Below are positions 23,359 to 31,042 of a DNA stretch of 64,000 nucleotides, piece by piece. The position numbers and the translations under genes were made by a program. Each line of letters begins with the position of its first letter. Position 1 is the first letter of the stretch. The DNA is from Mycobacterium sp. Aquia_213 (GTDB lineage Bacteria > Actinomycetota > Actinomycetes > Mycobacteriales > Mycobacteriaceae), in the NCBI RefSeq assembly GCF_026625985.1, contig NZ_CP113116.1, forward strand, positions 5,394,001 to 5,458,000, given 5' to 3'. The notes beneath the pieces are model-generated. The model worked only from the letters and a program-made list of their open reading frames with translations. It was not told the DNA's origin and did not search any database.

Positions 23359-25386
23359 ATGGACATCGTGCTTGGAGTTGCGATAGCGCCGGCCTCGGTT
23401 CAAATGGTGATGCTGCAGGGCGAAAACGCCGACGGCGCCACGATCGACGAGAACGAGTTCCCCGTCACCGCCGCCGACGACTCGCCCACCGTCAGCGCGA
23501 CTGATCGCGTGATTGCCGCCATCATGTGTACCCGCGAGGATGCGGCCGGCGCGGGGCTCGAACTGGACTCGATCGGGGTGGCGTGCACCGACCAGCTCGA
23601 AGCGGCGGTCCTGCGCGACGCGCTGGCCGCCCACAAAATTGAGAACGTCATGTTGGTCTCGGCGTTTCTGGCCGCAGCCGCACTAACCCAATCTGTTGGC
23701 GGTGCAATGGGTTACGAGCGCACCGCAGTGCTCTTCGTCGAGCCGGACACCGCGACGCTCGCTGTTGTCGAGACCTCCGACGGTTCCGTCGACGATGTCC
23801 ACGAAGAACAGTTGGATACCGGGTCCGGGCAGTTGGTCACCGCAGAGCTGGTGGAGTTGGTCGCCGGGCTTGACGAGCTGCCGACGCCGCCGGGCGGTTT
23901 GTTCGTGGTCGGGTCCGGTGTCGACATCACCGCGATCAGGCAGCGCTTGGAAGAGGCGACGTCGCTTACCGTCAACGTGCCGGAAGAACCGGAGACAGCA
24001 CTGGCCCGAGGCGCGGCGCTGGCGTCCGCGCATGCGCTCACGTCGTCTACTGCCGCGCTGGCCTACGCACAAGACCCCGGCACAGGTGCGGTCGACGTGT
24101 CCGGCCTGCCTGAATATTTGAGCATCACCCACGCCGAGCTAGGCGAGGACGAGCTCGCCTACAGCGCCGTCGCCGACGACGAAGCCGATGCCCAAACAGT
24201 GGTCCTGGACGCTTCGGGTGACCCCGAGCCCCGTTCTCGGCCGGGCCTGCTGGTCGGGAGTGCGGTGGCGGTAGCCGGGTTCAGCGCGGCGCTGGCACTG
24301 GAGATCGCCCTGTCGCTTGGCATCCGCACGACTGTCGGTTCGTTGCCCGCCCCGATCCAGGGCATCATCGCCCCGGTCCAGCAGATATTCGCGCCCGCAC
24401 CCGAAGTGGCCGCCATAAAGATGGTGGCGCCGACGCCATTGAATCCACCCCGAGTCGCGCCGCCGCCGGCAGCTCCGGTCCCCGCGGCAGCGCCAGTTGT
24501 GGTCCCGGCGGCCCCGGTTGCCCCACCGCCGGCGGTGCCGATTCCCGTGTTGGTCCCGCCGATCGCGCCGGCCCCGGTACCGCCGGTTCAGCTGCCCGAC
24601 GTGCCGGCGAGTCCGCCCGTGATCGAGGCGCCGCCGCACTCGTCGCCGCCGATCTACGTCCCCCCACCGAAGTCGCCGCCACACCGACCTCCTCCAGAAC
24701 AAGGGCCACCGCCCAACTCCGGCGGTGGCGGGCCGGCTAGCGGACCGGGTCGCGGCAATCCCGGCAGCGGTGGGCCGCACGGCGGCGGACCTGGTGACGG
24801 CCCCAGGCCCGGCCACGGCGGTCCCGGCGGCCCAACCGGTGGCGGGCCCGGCAGCGGTGGCGGACCCGGCAGCGGCGGACCCGGCAGCGGTGGCGGACCC
24901 GGCAGCGGCGGACCCGCTAGTGGTCCCGGCACCGGCCACGGCAATCCCGGTGGTGGTCAAGCCCCCAGCGGCGGCGGGCCAACCGGCGGCGGTACGCCTT
25001 CGAGTGGCGGGCCAACCAGTGGTGGTCAAGCCCCTAGCGGCGGCGGGCCTACTGTCGGCGGGCCGACCGGCGGTGGCGAAACGCCCAGCGGCAGTGCGCC
25101 TTCGGCCGGCGGGCCTACTAGCGGCGGGCCAACTAGCGGCGGCGAATCACCGAGCGGCGGCGCGCCTTCGAGCGGCGGCAGCAGCGAGAGCAGCGGCGGC
25201 AGCTCCACCAGTGGCGGCAGTTCCAGCGGCAGCGAGAGCAGCGGCGGCAGTAGCTCCAGCAGTGGCAGCAGCACCAGTGGCAGCGAAAGTAGCGGCGGCA
25301 GTTCCAGTAGCTCGAGCAGCGGCAGCGAGAGCAGCAGCTCCGGCAGTAGCAGCAGTTCTGGCAGCTCTAGCAGTGTCGGCCACTAG
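23359..25386 (+). CDS. ASKHA-like membrane protein with Gly/Ser-rich tail, paralogue 3
   Basis: 675 residues from the ATG at 23359, chosen because MDIVLGVAIAP aligns with the starts of the other two paralogues; the frame is open 47 codons upstream. The cytosolic domain repeats the family blocks (VACTDQLEAAVLRDALAAHK, AVLFVEPDTATLAVVETSDGS, LFVVGSGVDITAI, ALARGAALASAHAL). One transmembrane helix lies near residues 294-320. The tail is Pro-rich to about 450, Gly/Pro-rich (GSGGPGSGGG) to about 590, then Gly/Ser-only (SSGGSSSSSG) to the end. Unlike paralogues 1 and 2 it is on the + strand, on the other side of the mobile elements. Confidence 0.85.
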   Translation: MDIVLGVAIAPASVQMVMLQGENADGATIDENEFPVTAADDSPTVSATDRVIAAIMCTREDAAGAGLELDSIGVACTDQLEAAVLRDALAAHKIENVMLVSAFLAAAALTQSVGGAMGYERTAVLFVEPDTATLAVVETSDGSVDDVHEEQLDTGSGQLVTAELVELVAGLDELPTPPGGLFVVGSGVDITAIRQRLEEATSLTVNVPEEPETALARGAALASAHALTSSTAALAYAQDPGTGAVDVSGLPEYLSITHAELGEDELAYSAVADDEADAQTVVLDASGDPEPRSRPGLLVGSAVAVAGFSAALALEIALSLGIRTTVGSLPAPIQGIIAPVQQIFAPAPEVAAIKMVAPTPLNPPRVAPPPAAPVPAAAPVVVPAAPVAPPPAVPIPVLVPPIAPAPVPPVQLPDVPASPPVIEAPPHSSPPIYVPPPKSPPHRPPPEQGPPPNSGGGGPASGPGRGNPGSGGPHGGGPGDGPRPGHGGPGGPTGGGPGSGGGPGSGGPGSGGGPGSGGPASGPGTGHGNPGGGQAPSGGGPTGGGTPSSGGPTSGGQAPSGGGPTVGGPTGGGETPSGSAPSAGGPTSGGPTSGGESPSGGAPSSGGSSESSGGSSTSGGSSSGSESSGGSSSSSGSSTSGSESSGGSSSSSSSGSESSSSGSSSSSGSSSSVGH

Positions 25387-25479
25387 CTAGCACCGAAATA
25401 TGTTCCACAGCAATTGATTTCACGAGACACGCCAGACCACAAGGGCCTCATCCAAAAACTGCCGGTAGCTTCTACCCCT

Positions 25480-26283
25480 ATGGGTGCTTTGGACGGACGC
25501 GTGGCCTTCATTACCGGCGGAGCTCGAGGACAGGGCCGCGCACACGCGTTGGCGTTAGCGGCCGAAGGAGCCGACATCGTCGCCGCCGATGCCCCCGATG
25601 CGATGGCGAACCTGACCTACCCCCTGGGCACCGAGGACGACTTACGGGAGACGGCGAAGCTGGTGGAAGCGCTGGGCCGGCGTTGTCTACCGCTCACCGT
25701 GGACGTGCGCGATTCGGCCGCGGTCGGCGCCGCGATCAAGCAGACGGTCACCGACCTGGGCAGCCTCGACATCGTGGTGGCCAACGCCGGAATCGTCAGC
25801 ACCGGGCTACTGGAAGACGTCAGCGACGTGATCTGGCAGCAGCTGATCGACACGAATCTGACCGGGGCATTCCACACCCTGCGGGCGGCCATCCCGGTGA
25901 TGCGACAGCAGCGATTCGGCAGGATCGTCGTGACCTCCTCGATGGGCGGTCGCATGGGCATCCCCGAGCTGGCCGCATACAACGCCACCAAGTGGGGTGT
26001 CATCGGCCTCGCGAAGTCCGCGGCCCTGGAGGTCGCCAAGGACGGCGTCACGATCAACGTCGTCTGCCCGACCACGACTCAAACACCGATGGTGCAGCCC
26101 GCCGGCGGCGACGACATCCCCGACGATCTGGTGCGCCGAATGATGAGAGCCAACCCGATACCCCAACCCTGGCTGCAACCCGAGGATGTCAGTCGCGGAG
26201 TGCTGTATCTGGTCACCGACCCCGGGGTCATCACCGGAAGCGTGCTCGAGATCGGCCTCGGCGGCAGCGCGCGCATCCACTGA
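25480..26283 (+). CDS. SDR-family dehydrogenase, probably mycofactocin-coupled
   Basis: 267 residues from the ATG at 25480 (MGALDGRVAFITGGARGQG). It has a TGGARGQG cofactor loop, ANAGI, and the catalytic Ser...YNATK tetrad (SSMGGRM...AAYNATKWG). The ARGQGRAHALALAAEGADIVAAD segment matches the SDR subgroup that holds NAD(H) tightly and passes electrons to mycofactocin; that is family knowledge, not shown here. It would oxidise an alcohol in the cytosol. The adjacent downstream gene encodes a diiron oxidase-like protein on the same strand, 178 bases away. Confidence 0.88.
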   Translation: MGALDGRVAFITGGARGQGRAHALALAAEGADIVAADAPDAMANLTYPLGTEDDLRETAKLVEALGRRCLPLTVDVRDSAAVGAAIKQTVTDLGSLDIVVANAGIVSTGLLEDVSDVIWQQLIDTNLTGAFHTLRAAIPVMRQQRFGRIVVTSSMGGRMGIPELAAYNATKWGVIGLAKSAALEVAKDGVTINVVCPTTTQTPMVQPAGGDDIPDDLVRRMMRANPIPQPWLQPEDVSRGVLYLVTDPGVITGSVLEIGLGGSARIH

Positions 26284-26461
26284 CGTTTTGAGGTAACCCG
26301 ACTACGCGTGTCGTCCGGCGTCGACGCTGCCACGCTTCGGGCGTGACCAGTGGGGCGGGCCGCGATATTGGCCCGCTCGTCAGGGTTGACGGCGCCGCCG
26401 GACTCGGCGCACTGTGATAGCCATCACATGACCACTGGTCGCATGGCGAGAGGCGGCACTC

Positions 26462-27562
26462 ATGACCACGAGAGACATGTACACGGACGTCCCTGCGCCG
26501 TACTCCCGGGAGGTCCCCAGCGCCGGTGACGCGCGCTTCACCTGGGAGTACGACGAGGGGCGCGCCCGCCTCCTGTCCCTGTACCAAAAGGGCAAGGACA
26601 AGCAGTGGGACGCCCAGTCGCGCATCGACTGGACCCAAGACGTCGACCCGATGAATCCGGTCGGGCTGCCCGACGAGTTCCATCCACTGTTCAACAGCCC
26701 GATGTGGAACGACGCCGACGAATCACTTCGCGCCCAGATGCGCCAGCACAGCCAAGCCTGGCAGTTCTCGCAGTTCCTGCACGGCGAGCAGGGCGCGATG
26801 GTGTGCGCGGCGAAGATCGTCGAGGTCGTCCCGGACCTGGACGCGAAGTTCTACGCGGCCACCCAGACCATGGACGAGGCCCGGCACGTCGAGACGTTCT
26901 CGCGGTTCCTGCAGGAGAAGGTCGGCCTGGCCTACCCGATCAACAAGCATCTGACCACCCTGCTGGACGACACCCTGCGCGACTCGCGCTGGGACATGCC
27001 CTACCTCGGCATGCAGGTCCTCATCGAAGGGCTGGCACTCGCCGCGTTCGGGGTGCAGCGCGACTTGGCGGCGCCCGGCTCGCTGGCCAAGCAGGTGCTG
27101 GCCTACGTGATGCAAGACGAGGCCCGGCACGTCGCCTTCGGCCGAATCTCGCTGAAGGACTACTACTCCCAGCTCACCGAAGCCGAGCGGGCCGAGCGGG
27201 AAGAGTTCGTCGTGGACGCCTGCTACCTGATGCGCGATCGGTTCCGCGGCGAGGAGGTGTTCGAGACGCTCGGCCTCGACGTCAAGGCCTGCGCCGAATG
27301 GGTCGACACGTCGCCGATCATGATTCAATTCCGCTCGCACCTGTTCAGCCGCATCGTGCCGATCGTCAAGGACATCGGGTTGTGGGGCGACAAGGTGCAG
27401 AAAGCCTTCTCGGACATGGGCGTTCTCGACATGGGCGGCTTCGACATCGAGGCGCTGATGACGGCCGATGAGGATCAGGCCGAAGCGCTGGACAAGGCAC
27501 ACGCCGAGATGGCCGCCCGGGCCCTCGAAGTGGACCAGGTGATCGCGGCGGGTGCGGGCTGA
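26462..27562 (+). CDS. Ferritin-like diiron protein (AurF / R2-like oxidase)
   Basis: 366 residues, ATG start. Two carboxylate-histidine iron motifs lie in helices: LHGEQGAM (first Glu near 107) with MDEARHVE near residue 139, and LIEGLALAAF with QDEARHVAFG near 221. The E...ExxH repeat is the diiron signature of ferritin-like oxidases and N-oxygenases. It likely uses O2 to oxidise an organic substrate in the cytosol. I cannot name the substrate. There is no transmembrane segment. The 26284-26461 gap upstream contains no gene. Confidence 0.82.
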   Translation: MTTRDMYTDVPAPYSREVPSAGDARFTWEYDEGRARLLSLYQKGKDKQWDAQSRIDWTQDVDPMNPVGLPDEFHPLFNSPMWNDADESLRAQMRQHSQAWQFSQFLHGEQGAMVCAAKIVEVVPDLDAKFYAATQTMDEARHVETFSRFLQEKVGLAYPINKHLTTLLDDTLRDSRWDMPYLGMQVLIEGLALAAFGVQRDLAAPGSLAKQVLAYVMQDEARHVAFGRISLKDYYSQLTEAERAEREEFVVDACYLMRDRFRGEEVFETLGLDVKACAEWVDTSPIMIQFRSHLFSRIVPIVKDIGLWGDKVQKAFSDMGVLDMGGFDIEALMTADEDQAEALDKAHAEMAARALEVDQVIAAGAG

Positions 27563-27570
27563 CGCCGTAG

Positions 27571-28212
27571 TCAGCCGACGATGTGCACACCCCACCTGCC
27601 GAGTAGGGGCTGCACCAGTACGAAGTAGGTCGTGTTGGGGTCGCCCGCCAGCGACGTGGACATGACCAGGCCGACCGCGGTCACCGTGCCGTCGGCGTTC
27701 TTCACATAGCCCGGACCGCCACTGTCACCGGGCTGAGCGAACACGTTTGCTTCGATGACTTCGCCGTCGATGCTCTTGACGGAGCCGCAGGTCTCACCGG
27801 TCATCGCGCCTAGTTTGCAGAACGGCATGCCCGACTTGATCTGGCCGGCGCTCAACACGCCCCGGACGCGCTGGCCGGCGACATCGCCGCCCGGCGCGCC
27901 GACGCCCGGGTCGAGACGGATGATCGCAGCGTCTTTGAGGTCGCCCAGCACCTCGCTGGCGGTGATGTGTCCGAGCGGAACGTTCTCGTCGTAAGTGAAC
28001 GGCGCGGCGTGGTCGCAATGCCCACTGGTGAACAGGTAGTAGCCACCGTCGCCGCCTTGGGCCGCGAAACCCGTTGTGCACTTGGTGATTCCATCGCTGA
28101 CCAAGATCCCCGGCGCGGGAGGCGGCGCGGCCAGCGCCGTGCCCGCGACCGCCGTCGCGCACATCAGCGTGACACCGACCAGCCCCACCGCTCGATACCA
28201 ACGTGCGGGCAT
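27571..28212 (-). CDS. Secreted trypsin-fold (S1) serine protease
   Basis: 213 residues. The signal peptide ends near residue 29 (VAGTALAAPPP). Catalytic triad candidates: His in LFTSGHC, Asp in DAAIIRLDPG, and Ser in QPGDSGGPGYV. Cysteines around the histidine and near the middle could form the usual disulfides. Small for S1 and close to the alpha-lytic type without a large prodomain. Convergent with the diiron gene (8-base gap). Confidence 0.85.
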   Translation of the reverse strand: MPARWYRAVGLVGVTLMCATAVAGTALAAPPPAPGILVSDGITKCTTGFAAQGGDGGYYLFTSGHCDHAAPFTYDENVPLGHITASEVLGDLKDAAIIRLDPGVGAPGGDVAGQRVRGVLSAGQIKSGMPFCKLGAMTGETCGSVKSIDGEVIEANVFAQPGDSGGPGYVKNADGTVTAVGLVMSTSLAGDPNTTYFVLVQPLLGRWGVHIVG

Positions 28213-28382
28213 TGTTCTCCTCTGTCGCGACTACGGCTGGCACGATCACGTTGACAGATCGGATCGCCGTAGCCAAATCGTGACCGACACTTGATCAATT
28301 ACTAACGCGCCCTTGCGCTTCCGCAGGTCAGCGCGGCTTTACCATTCCTATTGCAACTCTGTCAGTTAAAAGGATTGGGCCT

Positions 28383-29240
28383 ATGCGCGCGGGTGTTCGG
28401 TGTGCCGTTGCTGTCATCGGAATCGGCGCGGGCGTGATCGCGGGGACGGCCGTCGTGAATCTGCCGGTGCCGGCCGATGTGAGCCTCGCGTCGGCCAGCC
28501 AGTCCTATGCCCCCTTTCCGATCGCATCGGTGCAGCCCAGCGGCGGCCAGGCGGTCGGCGTGGCGCATCCCGTGGTGGTGACCTTCCGCGCCCCCGTGAC
28601 CAACCGAGTCGCGGCCGAGCGTGCCCTCGACATCAAGTCGACGCCCGCGATGACCGGCAAGTACGAATGGCTCGACAACAAAGTGGTGCAATGGGTTCCT
28701 GACCGGTACTGGCCGGCGCACAGCACAATTGCGCTGACGGTGGAAGGCCAGCCCGCCGAGATCAAGACGGGCCCGCGGGTCATCGGCATTGCCAGCATCT
28801 CCGAGCACACCTTCACCGTGAGCATCGACGGAGTGGAGTCGGGACCGCCGTCGTCACTGCCGTCGCCGCACCACCGCCCGCACTTCGGCCAACAAGGCGT
28901 GCTGCCGGCTTCGTTGGGCAGACCCGAGTACCCGACGCCGATCGGCTCCTACACGGTGTTGTCCAAAGAACGCTCGGTACAGATGGACTCCAGTAGCGTC
29001 GGGATCCCGGTCAGCGATCCCGACGGGTATCTCGTCACGGTGGACTACGCCGTTCGTATCACCAACCATGGCCTTTTCGTGCACTCGGCTCCCTGGGCGG
29101 TCAATTCGCTCGGTTTGGACAATGTCAGCCACGGCTGCATCAGCCTGAGCCCCGAGGACGCCGAGTGGTACTACAACACGGTCAACGTCGGTGACCCGGT
29201 CGTCGTGCGCGAGAGCACAAACGAACTACCCTCGTCGTAA
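28383..29240 (+). CDS. L,D-transpeptidase with Ig-like domain
   Basis: 285 residues with an N-terminal signal/anchor (CAVAVIGIGAGVIAGTAVV). An Ig-like domain follows (PSGGQAVGVAHPVVVTF), then a YkuD catalytic domain with LFVHSAPWAV and the catalytic SHGCISL motif near residue 248. It makes 3->3 cross-links in peptidoglycan outside the membrane. The layout resembles the mycobacterial Ldt proteins; which of them it corresponds to is not clear. The leader AAAAGGATT is a good ribosome site. Followed by a strong terminator. Confidence 0.93.
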   Translation: MRAGVRCAVAVIGIGAGVIAGTAVVNLPVPADVSLASASQSYAPFPIASVQPSGGQAVGVAHPVVVTFRAPVTNRVAAERALDIKSTPAMTGKYEWLDNKVVQWVPDRYWPAHSTIALTVEGQPAEIKTGPRVIGIASISEHTFTVSIDGVESGPPSSLPSPHHRPHFGQQGVLPASLGRPEYPTPIGSYTVLSKERSVQMDSSSVGIPVSDPDGYLVTVDYAVRITNHGLFVHSAPWAVNSLGLDNVSHGCISLSPEDAEWYYNTVNVGDPVVVRESTNELPSS

Positions 29241-29378
29241 ACCGCTGTCGCACAGTCCTTCACCGACGCCGAACGTGCACTCAGGGCGGGATTTTCGCGG
29301 ATTTCTCGCAGTGATTGCACGCTCGCCGACCGAATACCCGGCATTCGCCCGTTGATTAAATACGTTCCCCTGCAATAG

Positions 29379-29413
29379 AAATGACCCGCCGGGCTCAAGC
29401 CCAGCGGGTCATT
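29379..29413. terminator. Bidirectional hairpin between convergent genes
   Basis: AAATGACCCGC at 29379-29389 pairs perfectly with GCGGGTCATTT at 29403-29413, and the middle GGGCT/AGCCC extends the stem. It sits between the L,D-transpeptidase and a convergent exported-protein gene and has A/T-rich ends in both directions, as in a shared Rho-independent terminator. Confidence 0.85.
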
Positions 29414-29425
29414 TAATGCTGAGGA

Positions 29426-29959
29426 TTAGCCTCCGTGCACCGGCGAGGGACCGGGCGAAACCGGCTGACCGGCTACCGGCCCGCCGGCTGGCGCCGGACC
29501 GGTCGGCGCGTCCTTCACCCCGGACATGTCGATCAGCGGGGCAACCGGAATGCCATCCGCGACCCCACCCAGCGCGACCAGCGGAGCCCCCAGCGGCAGC
29601 GGAGCACCGATCGGCACCGGCGGCGCAAACGGCAGCGGGGGAACGACGGGCACCGGCGGTCCGAGCGCAATCAGCGGAGCACCGGCCGGAACGGGAACAA
29701 TTCCCGGACCCGGCACCACCATTGGGACACCGGCCATGTCGGTCAGTGGAGCGGCGCACGGTGCTGCCGCTGCTCCCCCGGCGGCCACGGGTCCACCGGC
29801 TGCCGGGGCACCGGCCTCGCCGGCCTGCCCGTACATGCAGGCACCGCCACCCGTCATATGTGGGACGGCTGCCGCGTCCGGGCTCAAAGCTATAGCGGCA
29901 CCGCACAATCCCGCGCTAGCAACAACACCGATGTTGAATCGATCGAAGATCGTCATCAA
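29426..29959 (-). CDS. Exported Pro/Ala/Gly-rich protein
   Basis: 177 residues with a signal peptide (IGVVASAGLCGAAIALSPDAAA). The mature chain is dominated by Pro, Ala, Val and Gly with short near-repeats (PLPFAPPVPIGAPLPLGAPL), and two cysteines near its start (GGACMYG, APCAAP). Such proteins occur in mycobacterial walls; no activity can be assigned. The 195 bases upstream (29960-30154) hold no gene. Confidence 0.75.
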   Translation of the reverse strand: MMTIFDRFNIGVVASAGLCGAAIALSPDAAAVPHMTGGGACMYGQAGEAGAPAAGGPVAAGGAAAAPCAAPLTDMAGVPMVVPGPGIVPVPAGAPLIALGPPVPVVPPLPFAPPVPIGAPLPLGAPLVALGGVADGIPVAPLIDMSGVKDAPTGPAPAGGPVAGQPVSPGPSPVHGG

Positions 29960-30154
29960 CGTCCAACTCCTTCATTCGCGCAGCAGAACCACATAGCCCT
30001 ATACAAGTCGCTCCTCGACGACGTCCCCATTCTTAGTGGCGTATGTGCAACGCGACGCGCGCCGCACCGCGCCGTTTCCAAATGGTGACGTCACGACGCC
30101 GTCACAAGTCGGTAGCGCGAATACCGCGCCCCACCAACGCAAACGACGCGCCCC

Positions 30155-30994
30155 TCAGCGAGGCGACGGCCGGCTGTAGAGCCTGATCAGCGCCGTGATC
30201 CCGGTGAAAACGATGGTGAATAAGGCTGCCGACGCACATGATTCGTACACGTCGGTGATCGCAATGGTCTTGCCGCCGCGCACCACGACGCCATCGGTCG
30301 GACGGATCAACTCGGTGAAGACCTGCGCGGTGGTCGAAAGCCAGAACAGGCACGGCAGCAGCCAGTAGCCGCGACTCTGGGTGGCCGCGCGACCGGGGAA
30401 CCTTGATTCGATCAGCGCGACGAGTTGAAAGATCACCCAGCCCGTCAGCAGCCAGCCGAGGTAATTGGTCAGCGGAACGCCCAGCGCCCCGGTCGGCTGG
30501 TGGTAGGAGTACCAGTTGTGTGCCGTCGCCCCGATCGGGTCGTACACCAGGTCATAGCCGCCGAGAACGAACGTCGCCACGATGGGGGTGGTAAAGCGTT
30601 CGGCGCCACCAACAGCCACGGCGGCGACGGGCCGCATGATCAGCCGAGCCAGCGCCCACGCCAGCCAGCCGAACATGATCCAGCCGAGCAGCACCGCGAG
30701 CGGAACACCCAACGGTTTCACACCGGGCAGGTGATGGGTGTAGGAGCCGAACGGGAAACCGGTGGCAATGCTGAGTGCTTCCAACGCGAATGCGACGACC
30801 CCGGCGATCACGACGAATACCGCCATGCCCCGAGAGGTGTAGCCCAGCCACGCATGGACGATGACGAACAGGATGAGCAAACCGGCCTGGGCGGATGCGG
30901 CTTGGGGGGCCAGCGACGGTCGCACTGCCATCACCGCCACGGCCACCACCGTGAGGGCGAGCAGGACCCAACACAACGCGTTGAGAATTTTCAT
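30155..30994 (-). CDS. CruF-like carotenoid hydratase family membrane protein
   Basis: 279 residues with seven or so hydrophobic helices. Conserved family blocks: ALEALSIATGFPFGSYTHH near residue 90, VLGGYDLVYDPIG near 150 and GALGVPLTNYLGWLLTGW near 175. These match the DUF422/CruF group, which hydrates carotenoid ends (C50 or 2-hydroxy carotenoids). The role in this organism is inferred from family only; no carotenoid synthesis genes are in the window. It lies 48 bases after the MFS/cNMP gene, at the end of a three-gene run. Confidence 0.8.
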   Translation of the reverse strand: MKILNALCWVLLALTVVAVAVMAVRPSLAPQAASAQAGLLILFVIVHAWLGYTSRGMAVFVVIAGVVAFALEALSIATGFPFGSYTHHLPGVKPLGVPLAVLLGWIMFGWLAWALARLIMRPVAAVAVGGAERFTTPIVATFVLGGYDLVYDPIGATAHNWYSYHQPTGALGVPLTNYLGWLLTGWVIFQLVALIESRFPGRAATQSRGYWLLPCLFWLSTTAQVFTELIRPTDGVVVRGGKTIAITDVYESCASAALFTIVFTGITALIRLYSRPSPR

Positions 30995-31042
30995 CGGTGC
31001 CGCAACCTCCGTTGGCTAGGACGCCGGTCAGCATATCGGCGG

